A stretch of DNA of 64,000 bases from Methylorubrum rhodesianum (lineage in GTDB: Bacteria > Pseudomonadota > Alphaproteobacteria > Rhizobiales > Beijerinckiaceae), in assembly GCF_014199985.1 (NCBI RefSeq), contig NZ_JACHOS010000007.1, forward strand, positions 124,001 through 188,000, read 5' to 3'. A model generated the notes under the pieces. The model had not been told where the DNA came from. It saw nothing but the letters and a program-made list of their open reading frames with translations, and made no database searches. The position numbers were made by a program, and so were the translations under genes. Below are positions 45,923 to 53,798 of this stretch, piece after piece (within the stretch, counting starts at the first letter, position 1; every line of letters begins with the position of its first letter).

Positions 45923-47442
45923 GGCCCGAATCCCTGCGGGACGAGACCGGGCGGCAGGCCGAAGGCGGCCGCGGCGAAGGCCAGCCCGGCCACGCCGGCG
46001 AGCGCGAGGCTCGCACGGTCCTTGATCGCGAAGGCGACGGGATCGTCGTGGAGCGCGTCCCGTCCCGCCAGCAGCCAGACCCGGCCCATGAACAGGACGA
46101 GGATCAGCGGAAAGCTCCACAGGGCCAGCGGTTCGGCGAGGGCAGCGTGGTGGAACGCCTCGTTGGCGAGATAGAGAATGAAGATGACGACGCTGGAGAG
46201 GCCGGCGGCGACGCCGAAGGCGAGCACCACCGCCTCGTCGGCCGGTTGGTAGCCCCGCCCGGCGATGGTGCCGGCCTGGCCGCGCCGCGCGGCGCCGCGC
46301 AACTCCGTATGGCGCTTGGCGAAGGACAGCGAGGTGAACAGGAACATCGAGAAGGTGAGGAGCCAGGGCGACCACGCCACCGCGACCGCCGCGACGCCGA
46401 CGGCGATGCGCAGGGTGAACAGGCTCCCGAGCGTCAACGCGTCGAGCATCGGCACCCGCTTGAGCCACGCGGAATAGGTCAGCGTCAGGGTGAGATAGGC
46501 GAGCACGCCGGTGAGCACCGCCGTCCCTGCACAGGCCGCGACCGCGAGCCCGCCGATGAAGCCGACGACGAGCGCCACCAGGCCGGTGGCGATGGAAAGC
46601 CGGCCGCTCGCCAGGGGACGCTCGCGCTTCGACCAGTGGGCCCGATCGTGAGAGAGATCGAGCAGGTCGTTCAACAGGTAGCTCGCCGAGGCGACGAGCC
46701 CGAGTGCGAGGAAGGCCATGAAGGCGCTGCCCCAGGCCTGCGCCTCGCCGGCGCGCCCGCCGAGCACGAGCGGCAGGAAGACCAGGGCGTTCTTGGCCCA
46801 TTGGTGCGGACGCAGAGCCTTGAACAGAGCGCGCGGGCGCGAGGCGGCAGGGAATTCCTCGACCGGCTTGCCGAGCCGCCGGGCCGCCCGGAGCACGGCG
46901 GGGGATGCTCCTACCACGATCACCCGGCGCGCCGCGGCCCAGACGGGCAGGTCGGCGGCGGCGTCGCCGGCATAGTCGAACCCCTGGGGATACAGCGCCT
47001 GCAGCTGGGCCGCCTTGGCCGCGCCCTTCAGGTTCCGCACTCCGTCGCTCGCCACCGCCCGGTCGAAGACGGGAAAGCGCCTGAGTGCCCGCAGCGCCAT
47101 CAGTTCGTCGGCGGCGGTGGCGAGCACGATCTCCTGACCTGCGGCCTTCCGCGCCTCGATATGGGCGAGCAGCGCCTCGTTGGCCGGCAGGGTCGCGACG
47201 TCGAGCCCGGCGCCTTCGGCGATGCGGCGCTTGAAGAAGGCGCGCCCCCGCGGCAGCCACAGCAGCATCGCCAGCAGCATCAGCGGATTGCGCCGCAGCA
47301 GCGCGATGACGCCTTCCAGAAGCAGATCCGTGCGCAGCAGCGTGCCGTCGAGATCGATCACCAGCGCCGCCGCCCGCAGGGTCGCGGCGGCCGGGATCGG
47401 GCTCGGCGCCATCCCGGACCTTTGCAGCCGCTGGGTCGCCAT
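45919..47442 (-). CDS. HAD-UbiA fusion polyprenyl transferase
   Basis: A 507-residue fusion. Residues 25-200 are a HAD phosphatase-like domain with catalytic D30/D32 in LVIDLDGTLLRTD. Residues 210-507 are a UbiA prenyltransferase with SYLLNDLLDLSHDRAHWSKRERPL and many membrane helices. Related fusions act in decaprenyl-phosphate phosphoribosyl transfer (DPPR synthase-like), suggesting a lipid-linked sugar pathway with the GtrA partner. The exact substrate is unknown. The two genes run against the riboflavin operon and split it. Confidence 0.85.
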   Translation of the reverse strand: MATQRLQRSGMAPSPIPAAATLRAAALVIDLDGTLLRTDLLLEGVIALLRRNPLMLLAMLLWLPRGRAFFKRRIAEGAGLDVATLPANEALLAHIEARKAAGQEIVLATAADELMALRALRRFPVFDRAVASDGVRNLKGAAKAAQLQALYPQGFDYAGDAAADLPVWAAARRVIVVGASPAVLRAARRLGKPVEEFPAASRPRALFKALRPHQWAKNALVFLPLVLGGRAGEAQAWGSAFMAFLALGLVASASYLLNDLLDLSHDRAHWSKRERPLASGRLSIATGLVALVVGFIGGLAVAACAGTAVLTGVLAYLTLTLTYSAWLKRVPMLDALTLGSLFTLRIAVGVAAVAVAWSPWLLTFSMFLFTSLSFAKRHTELRGAARRGQAGTIAGRGYQPADEAVVLAFGVAAGLSSVVIFILYLANEAFHHAALAEPLALWSFPLILVLFMGRVWLLAGRDALHDDPVAFAIKDRASLALAGVAGLAFAAAAFGLPPGLVPQGFGP

Positions 47443-47772
47443 GCTGGATCACCCCCGTCCCCCGTGCGGGACCGCTATTCGGGGCCCGCCAATGCGCGTA
47501 CGGGAATCTATCGCCGGTATCGACTTCGGACCGGTTAACCGCGCTCATTGCAGGTTGTGACGGCGGCATTTCCCCTCGATTTGATTAGTGAAACGGCTTC
47601 CGTTCGACTGAAGAGCGAGGATTTTCCAAATCGTGGCGGGGCGCGGCCCGCCGGTGCTGCGCTTCGGGCGCGCGCGGCCTGCATCCCGTAGCGCTTGTGG
47701 AGCGCGCGGCACTTGGGCTAACCCTCCGGCCCGCCCGAAACTTTCGCGAACTCGCCCCGGAACGTCACACGC
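47443..47772. other. Divergent spacer HAD-UbiA/ribH
   Basis: A 330-base spacer between divergent genes. A short AACGG/CCGTT palindrome near 47592 is visible. No coding region, riboswitch consensus or strong promoter was recognised. Confidence 0.5.
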
Positions 47773-48282
47773 ATGGTCTCCCAACGCCGGGACGCGGACG
47801 CGCCCACAAGCATCCTCGAGAGCCTCGCTGGCACCCGCGTGCTGGTGGTCGAGGCCCGCTACTACGACGACGTCGCCGACGAGCTGCTGGCGGGTGCCCG
47901 GGCGGCCATCGAGGCGGTGGGTGCCGAAGCGCGGGTCTTCACGGTCCCGGGCGCCCTCGAAATCCCGGCCGCCATCGCGATCCTGATGGAGGCGGCCCGC
48001 AAGGCCGGCGGCCCCTACGACGCGGCGGTGGCCCTTGGCTGCGTCATCCGCGGCGAGACGGGGCATTACGACATCGTCGCGGGCGAGAGCGCCCGCGCCC
48101 TGATGGACCTCTCCGTGTCCGAGCACCTGCCGCTCGGCAACGGCATCCTCACCGTGGAGACCATGGAGCAGGCGCTCGCCCGCGCCCGGGTCTCCGACAT
48201 GAACAAGGGCGGCGGCGCGGCCGAGGCGGCGCTGAGCCTCCTCGCCATCAAGCGCGCCGCCAATCTGGAACCCGCCCGATGA
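47773..48282 (+). CDS. ribH: 6,7-dimethyl-8-ribityllumazine synthase
   Basis: A 169-residue lumazine synthase: [35 protein letters not shown], and [20 protein letters not shown] contain the substrate-binding segments. It makes the substrate for ribE. It overlaps nusB by 4 bases (ATGA). The upstream gap replaces the usual close ribE-ribH link. Confidence 0.97.
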   Translation: MVSQRRDADAPTSILESLAGTRVLVVEARYYDDVADELLAGARAAIEAVGAEARVFTVPGALEIPAAIAILMEAARKAGGPYDAAVALGCVIRGETGHYDIVAGESARALMDLSVSEHLPLGNGILTVETMEQALARARVSDMNKGGGAAEAALSLLAIKRAANLEPAR

Positions 48283-48812
48283 CCGACCCCGCCGCGCCGC
48301 CGGCCCAGACGCCGAGCTCGTCGAAACCGAACACCCGCACCGGCGCCCGCCTCGCCGTCGTCCAGGCGCTCTACGAGATGGAGATCTCGGATAAGGGCGT
48401 GATCGACGCGCTCGCCGAGTTCGAGGCCTTCTGGATCGGCCAGGAGATCGACGGCGTCGCGCATCCGCCGGCCGAGACCGCGTTCTTCCGCGACGTTCTG
48501 CGCGGCGCCGTGGAGGAGCAGCGCGCGATCGACCCGAAGCTCGACGCGGCGCTCTCCAAGGGCTGGCCGCTGCGCCGGCTGGAAGTCGTGCTGCGCGCCA
48601 TCCTGCGGGCCGGCGCCTACGAGCTGATGTTCCGCCGCGACGTGCCGGCCCGGGCCGCGATCTCGCAATATGTCGATGTCGCCCACAGCTTCTACGGCGG
48701 CGACGAGCCGGGCATGGTCAACGCCGTGCTGGACCGGGTCGGCCGCGAGGTGCGCTCCACCGAGTTCGGCATCCCCGCCGCCCCCGGCCCGACGACGGCG
48801 AAGAAGGGCTGA
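48279..48812 (+). CDS. nusB: Transcription antitermination factor NusB
   Basis: A 177-residue all-helical protein for rRNA antitermination and processing. [16 protein letters not shown] and [21 protein letters not shown] then [21 protein letters not shown] are typical. ATG 48279 overlaps ribH. ThiL follows after 5 bases. Confidence 0.96.
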   Translation: MTDPAAPPAQTPSSSKPNTRTGARLAVVQALYEMEISDKGVIDALAEFEAFWIGQEIDGVAHPPAETAFFRDVLRGAVEEQRAIDPKLDAALSKGWPLRRLEVVLRAILRAGAYELMFRRDVPARAAISQYVDVAHSFYGGDEPGMVNAVLDRVGREVRSTEFGIPAAPGPTTAKKG

Positions 48813-48817
48813 CCAGA

Positions 48818-49795
48818 ATGGCGCGCGCGGGCGAGGAAGCGCTGATCGCGCGCTACTTCGCGCCGCTCAGCGGCCCCGGCGCCGAGGGCCTTCGCGACGA
48901 CGCCGCGAGCCTGACGCCGACACCCGGACACGACCTCGTGGTGACGACCGACGCCGTGGTGGCCGGCGTCCACTACTTCCCCGAAGACCCGCCCGGCTCG
49001 ATCGCCGTGAAGGCCCTCGGCGTGAACCTGTCGGACTTGGCTGCCAAGGGGGCCAGCCCGCGCGGCTTCCTGCTGACCCTTGCGCTGCCGGACGACTGGA
49101 CCGAAGCGTGGCTCGCAGCCTTCGCCGAGGGACTCGGGACGGCGAGCCGCGCCCATGGCTGCCCATTGCTGGGCGGCGACACCGTGCGCTCAGGCGGCCC
49201 GGCACTGATCGGCGTCACCGCCTTCGGCGAGGTGCCGGCGGGCGCGATGCTGCGGCGGCAGGCGGCGCGGGCCGGCGACCGGCTCTGCGTCAGCGGCTCC
49301 ATCGGCGATGCGGCGCTCGGTCTCGCCCTGCGGCTCGCGCCCGATCCCGCGCTGGACGTGTCCCACCGCGACGCCCTGCTCGACCGCTACCTTCACCCGC
49401 GCCCGCGTCTCGCCCTCGTCCCGGCGCTGCGCCGCCATGCCCGCGCGGCGATGGACGTATCCGACGGGCTCGCGGGCGACCTGCGAAAGATGCTCGCCGG
49501 AACGGGGCTGACCGCGCGGATCGATGTGCCGTCGGTGCCGCTCTCGCCCGCCGCCGAGGCGGCCATCGCCGGTGATCCGAGCCGGCTCGCCACCGCGCTC
49601 ACCGGCGGCGACGACTACGAAATCCTCTGCGCCGTGTCGCCGGACGACCTGTCCGCCTTTCTGGCCGAGGCGCGGATGGCGGGCGTTCCGGCTGCGGCCA
49701 TCGGCACCGTCGAGGCGGGTGATGGAGCGCCGCTCTTCCTCGACACGGCGGGCCGGGCCATGGATTTCGCCCGCACCTCGTTCAGTCATTTCTGA
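48818..49795 (+). CDS. thiL: Thiamine-monophosphate kinase
   Basis: A 325-residue kinase making thiamine diphosphate. Motifs include DDAASLTPTPGHDLVVTTDA, VKALGVNLSDLAAKGASPRG, LGGDTVRSGG and MDVSDGLAGDLRKML. It ends the ribH-nusB-thiL run, 5 bases after nusB. Confidence 0.96.
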   Translation: MARAGEEALIARYFAPLSGPGAEGLRDDAASLTPTPGHDLVVTTDAVVAGVHYFPEDPPGSIAVKALGVNLSDLAAKGASPRGFLLTLALPDDWTEAWLAAFAEGLGTASRAHGCPLLGGDTVRSGGPALIGVTAFGEVPAGAMLRRQAARAGDRLCVSGSIGDAALGLALRLAPDPALDVSHRDALLDRYLHPRPRLALVPALRRHARAAMDVSDGLAGDLRKMLAGTGLTARIDVPSVPLSPAAEAAIAGDPSRLATALTGGDDYEILCAVSPDDLSAFLAEARMAGVPAAAIGTVEAGDGAPLFLDTAGRAMDFARTSFSHF

Positions 49796-49822
49796 GACGG
49801 CGAACCGGACGGGCTTGCGCCG

Positions 49823-50683
49823 TCACGCTGCGGAGCTCGACGCCTCGATCCCGACCTGCCGCCGGCTGAGCGCCCACACCCGCTCCTGCAGCGCCTCGTC
49901 CAGGCTGCGGGCGGACGAGGCCGTCTCGCGGCTCTTGGCGAAGTAGCGCCCGTTCACGCCGTCGAGTTCGGGCGCGGTGGCGACGTGGAGCGAGGTCCTG
50001 GCACCCGCCTCGGTCGAGATCAGGAACGGACGGATCAGGCCCCAGGCGAAGCCGAGAACGCCGTGGGTGTTCTTGGCGAAATCGCTTGCCACCACGCCCG
50101 GATGCACCGCGTTGACGGTGACGGGGCTGCCGGCCAGCCGGCGGGCCAGCGCGTAGGTGAACAGCACGTTGCCGAGCTTGGCCTGGGCATAGACCTTCAT
50201 CGCGGAATAGCGATGCTCCCCGCCGAGATCGTCGAAGTCGATCCGCCCGCGGGTATGGGCGGCGGAGGCGAGATTGACGATGCGGGCGCGCGGCGCGGCT
50301 TCGAGCGGAGCGCGCAGCTCGTGGGTCAGCAGCACGTAGGCGAGATGATCGAGGGCCCAGGTCCGCTCGATCCCGTCGGCGGTGACGTGCCGCTCGGAGA
50401 AGATCGCGCCGGCATTGTTCACGAGGATGTCGAGGGCGGGATAGGCCGCCCTCACCTCGCCCGCGAGGCGGCGGATCTCGGACTGGCTCGACAGGTCGGC
50501 GAGGAAGACGTCCGCCGCGCCGCCGGTTTCCCGGCGCAGATGCGCGGCGGCGCGTTCGGTGCGCTCGCGGTTGCGCCCGACGAGGCCGACCCTTGCCCCG
50601 AGACGGGCGAGCCCGAGGGCCGTCTCGGCGCCGATCCCGGAGGAGGCGCCGGTGACGAGGGCGGTTCGACCGTCGAGGCGCAC
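49823..50683 (-). CDS. Short-chain dehydrogenase/reductase
   Basis: A 286-residue classical SDR with NAD(P)-binding TGASSGIGAE, NNAG (LDILVNNAGAIF), the catalytic Ser in IVNLASAAHTRG, and YAQAK with catalytic Tyr/Lys. Similar to the retinol-dehydrogenase-like SDR group. Substrate is unknown. The GTG start near 50683 (VRLDGRTALVTGA) is chosen because the family begins just before TGASSGIG; the frame is open beyond. Confidence 0.88.
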   Translation of the reverse strand: MRLDGRTALVTGASSGIGAETALGLARLGARVGLVGRNRERTERAAAHLRRETGGAADVFLADLSSQSEIRRLAGEVRAAYPALDILVNNAGAIFSERHVTADGIERTWALDHLAYVLLTHELRAPLEAAPRARIVNLASAAHTRGRIDFDDLGGEHRYSAMKVYAQAKLGNVLFTYALARRLAGSPVTVNAVHPGVVASDFAKNTHGVLGFAWGLIRPFLISTEAGARTSLHVATAPELDGVNGRYFAKSRETASSARSLDEALQERVWALSRRQVGIEASSSAA

Positions 50684-50700
50684 GGATCCGCGCCGAGGGG

Positions 50701-50880
50701 TCAGAATACCGCCTGGCCGATGGCGAGTGCGATCACCACGATGACGATGGCGAGGACAAGGAACAGGCCGAACAGGATGCGGGCGATCGAACTCGCGCCG
50801 GAGGCGATGCCGGTGAAGCCGAGGGCGCCCGCGACGAGCGAGATGACGAAGGCGATGGCGGCCCACTTGAGAAGCGTCAT
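50701..50880 (-). CDS. DUF1328 small membrane protein
   Basis: A 59-residue protein beginning [20 protein letters not shown], then [13 protein letters not shown], then a second hydrophobic helix [17 protein letters not shown]. This is the two-helix DUF1328 (YtjA-like) family. It is just upstream of the SDR in the same direction (17-base gap). Function is unknown; members are often stress-associated in alphaproteobacteria. Confidence 0.85.
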   Translation of the reverse strand: MTLLKWAAIAFVISLVAGALGFTGIASGASSIARILFGLFLVLAIVIVVIALAIGQAVF

Positions 50881-50958
50881 GGCAGTCCACTCCGATACGA
50901 AAGCGGAGCAGTAACTTCCAACGACCCGGCGGCGTTCCGCCGCGGCCCGCTGTTTCGT

Positions 50959-51004
50959 GCATCGTCCCGGAGGGTGGCCGCCGGCTCTCGGACATCGACG
51001 ATGC
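50959..51004. repeat. 46-base palindromic repeat element (REP-like)
   Basis: GCATCGTC (50959-50966) and GACGATGC (50997-51004) are perfect inverted arms around CCGGAGGGTGGCCGCCGG and CTCTCGG. It ends just before the clcA-like stop. A related sequence occurs at 5049-5081. Confidence 0.55.
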
Positions 51005-51005
51005 T

Positions 51006-52331
51006 CTAGGCGCTTCGTCCTCCGGCCGCGCGCTGCACCAGCAGCTCTGCCAGCGTGTGGTAGAGCCCGCCGCGGCAGACCGCCTTCGACATCGCGTCGG
51101 CGATCAGCGCGGCGAGCATCAGCGGGATCATCATCGCGTGGTTCTGGGTCATTTCCGTCACGATGACGAAGGAGGTGATCGGCGCCTGCAGCACGCCGGT
51201 CAGGTAGGCGGTCATGCCGATCAGCACGAGCGCGCCCACGGGGACGTCCGTTAGGACGAGGCTCGCGTGGGCGCCGAGTCCGGCGCCGACGGCGAGCGAG
51301 GGGGCGAACAGGCCGCCGGGGATGCCGCTGATCGAGGACAGCACGGTCGCCAGGAACTTCAGCGGCGCGAACGCCCAGCGCGGATCGCTCTCGCCGTGGA
51401 GGATCCCGCGGGCCTCCTCATAGCCGGTGCCGTAGACGGCTCCGCCGGAGGCCAGTCCGCACAGGGCGACGCCGAGGCCGCAGAGCGTCGCGAACAGAAT
51501 GGGACGGCGCCCGATCCAGGCGCCGGCCCGGCCCGGAAGGCCGCGGCCGAACCCGATCACGAGGCGGCTGAACAGGCCGCCGGCGAGCCCGCCGGCCACG
51601 CCGAGCACGGGCACCGCGAGCCATCCGGCGGTCAGGGAGAGCTGCGCGTCGGAGGTGCCGAAATACGTGTAGTCGCCGAGGATCGCCAGCGAGGTCAGTC
51701 CCGCGGCAACGATGGCGGCGACGATGAGGGCGCTGCCGCGCCGGTCATAGGCCCGGCCGAGCTCCTCGATGCCAAACACGATGCCGGCGAGCGGCGTGTT
51801 GAAGGCGGCCGCGACACCGGCCGCGCCACCCGCGAGGAGCAGGCCGCGCATCCGCTCCGGGCTCAACCGGCCGAGGGTCGCCATGATCGCCGCGCCGACC
51901 TGCACCGTCGGGCCCTCGCGGCCGATGGAGGCGCCGCACAGGAGGCCGAGACACATCACGACGATCTTGCCCGCCGCGACCCTGAGCGAGATCAGGGCAT
52001 GGCGGGCCTGCGGATCGTCGAGGGCTCGGGCGGCGATCACCTGCGGGATGCCGGAGCCCTGCGAGTTCGGAAACACCGTCCGGGCCAGCCACGCCGCCAG
52101 GGCGAAGCCGGCCGGGCAGAGGAGCAGCGCCAGGGCCGGCGAGAGGTGGAGGGTCTGGCGGAACGCCGCCTGCGCCGCGTCGGCCGCCTTCGCCATCAGC
52201 ACCGCCGCCAGGCCGACACAGACACCGCCGGCCAGGAACAGGATCCGCCTGCGCCAGATCGTCCAGGCATCCCCGGAGGAGCCGCGCAGCCGGCGCAGGG
52301 CTATGCTCAGGTCGGTCGGGTGCAGCGGCAT
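51006..52331 (-). CDS. clcA: ClC-family chloride/proton transporter
   Basis: A 441-residue ClC protein with about 12 hydrophobic segments. The ion-selectivity motifs are [18 protein letters not shown] and [19 protein letters not shown]. The glutamate of GREGP is the proton/gating Glu, so an exchanger is likely. No CBS domains are present. Alone on the minus strand. Confidence 0.92.
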   Translation of the reverse strand: MPLHPTDLSIALRRLRGSSGDAWTIWRRRILFLAGGVCVGLAAVLMAKAADAAQAAFRQTLHLSPALALLLCPAGFALAAWLARTVFPNSQGSGIPQVIAARALDDPQARHALISLRVAAGKIVVMCLGLLCGASIGREGPTVQVGAAIMATLGRLSPERMRGLLLAGGAAGVAAAFNTPLAGIVFGIEELGRAYDRRGSALIVAAIVAAGLTSLAILGDYTYFGTSDAQLSLTAGWLAVPVLGVAGGLAGGLFSRLVIGFGRGLPGRAGAWIGRRPILFATLCGLGVALCGLASGGAVYGTGYEEARGILHGESDPRWAFAPLKFLATVLSSISGIPGGLFAPSLAVGAGLGAHASLVLTDVPVGALVLIGMTAYLTGVLQAPITSFVIVTEMTQNHAMMIPLMLAALIADAMSKAVCRGGLYHTLAELLVQRAAGGRSA

Positions 52332-52599
52332 CGCGGCACAGTACGCGGTTCGGGCACGGCGGGGCCATGCCCGCGCCGACGCTTTCCAGCACCCATTGCC
52401 GTCCGCGGCGCGAGAAGCGGACCACGCGCTGCAACAAATGGTCCCGGTTGCGGGATGGGACCGGATCTGCGCGTTTGGAATTTCTCGTTGAAGCCCGGAT
52501 TAAGGCCGCCCGATCACGGGTCGCCGGCCGCGGGTGTCTCGACGAGCCAGCCTCGATCCGGCGCGGATCGGAGCCAGAGCAAGCAGCCGAGGAGACGGC

Positions 52600-53037
52600 A
52601 TGGGGCGGCTGAACACGGTTCCCGCGAGCGCGGTCCTTCTCGGCATCGCGGGGCTGATTCCATTCGTGGGCTTCGCCGCCCTGTCGGTGAGCGGCACGGA
52701 TGTCGGACTCGGCACGATCGGCCTGTCGCCGCGCGTCATCCTTTCCGCCTACGGGGCGGTGATCGCCTCGTTCCTCGGCGGGATCCGCTGGGGCGTGGCG
52801 GCGGCGCGGGGCGCCGGCTGGCGCGATTACGGTCTCGCCATCGTGCCCTCGCTGCTGGCTTGGGCAGCGCTCGCCGCCCCGGCCCCGTGGGACCTGCGCA
52901 TCCTCGGCGCCCTGGTGCTTCTGTGGGGGCTGGTCGATCAGGATCTCGCCCGCCGCGGCATGGTCCCGGACTGGATGGGCCGGCTGCGGCTGGCGCTGTC
53001 GGTGGTCGCCGGTGCGGCGCTGCTCGTGGCGGCGTGA
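52600..53037 (+). CDS. DUF3429 membrane protein
   Basis: A 145-residue protein with four to five hydrophobic segments: LLGIAGLIPFVGFAALSV, LSAYGAVIASFLGGIRWGVA, LGALVLLWGLVDQD. This matches DUF3429, an alphaproteobacterial inner-membrane family of unknown role. ATG 52600 has GAGGAG upstream. Convergent with pdeM. Confidence 0.8.
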   Translation: MGRLNTVPASAVLLGIAGLIPFVGFAALSVSGTDVGLGTIGLSPRVILSAYGAVIASFLGGIRWGVAAARGAGWRDYGLAIVPSLLAWAALAAPAPWDLRILGALVLLWGLVDQDLARRGMVPDWMGRLRLALSVVAGAALLVAA

Positions 53038-53044
53038 GCCGGCT

Positions 53045-53758
53045 TCAATCCCGCCCGAGCATGGTCCGGCCGATGGCGAAGACGCGCCCGTCGCCGAGCA
53101 GGTAGGCCGTGAACCCCTTGGGGAAGAGCGGCTCGAAGGCGGCGTCGCGCACGTTGAGGCCGCCGGTATAGGCGCCGAAGGCCGGCATCACGAGGCGGTG
53201 CCCGTCGGCGACGAAGCAGCGGCGGCGCACGGAGCGGCCGCGCATCGTCACCTTGCCGCAGGGGTGGAGGTGGCCGGCGATTTCGCCCTCCCCTACCCCC
53301 GCCAGCGGCTCGTGGCGCAGGGTCAGGCCGCCGAGTGACACCGTCTCGCAGTAGCGCCCGCCGACACCGTCGCTCACCGCCGCGTCGTGGTTGCCGGCGA
53401 TCCAGACCCAGTCGCGGCCCTCCTGAAGCGCGGCGATCATCGCCCGATCGCCCGGCTCCATCCGCTCGGGCCCGCGGGCATCGTGGAAGGAATCGCCGAG
53501 GGCGACCACGCAGGCCGGGTCGAGCCGCTGCATCACCTCGTGCAGGCAAGCCAGGGTCTCGCGGGTGTCGTAGGGCGGCAGGAACTGGCCCGATCGGGCG
53601 GCGAAGGAGGAGCCCTTTTCCAGGTGCAGGTCCGATACCACCAGGGTGCGGTGTTCGGGCAGCCACAGGACGCCGGTGCGGTCGAGGCTGAGGGCCTCTC
53701 CGGCAAGCTCAAGGTCGGTGCCCTTCACGGTCTTCTCGAGTCTCTGGCCGAGTGCCAA
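53045..53758 (-). CDS. pdeM: Ligase-associated DNA-damage endonuclease PdeM
   Basis: A 237-residue calcineurin-like metallophosphoesterase. Metal ligands are in VVSDLHLEKG, ALGDSFHDARG, WIAGNHDAAVSD and AGHLHPCG. PdeM is part of a four-gene ligase-associated DNA repair set. It follows the helicase gene by 40 bases. Confidence 0.9.
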   Translation of the reverse strand: MALGQRLEKTVKGTDLELAGEALSLDRTGVLWLPEHRTLVVSDLHLEKGSSFAARSGQFLPPYDTRETLACLHEVMQRLDPACVVALGDSFHDARGPERMEPGDRAMIAALQEGRDWVWIAGNHDAAVSDGVGGRYCETVSLGGLTLRHEPLAGVGEGEIAGHLHPCGKVTMRGRSVRRRCFVADGHRLVMPAFGAYTGGLNVRDAAFEPLFPKGFTAYLLGDGRVFAIGRTMLGRD

Positions 53759-53798
53759 GGTTTCATCCTCAACGATGCGGAGGAGGCGGCACGCCGCG

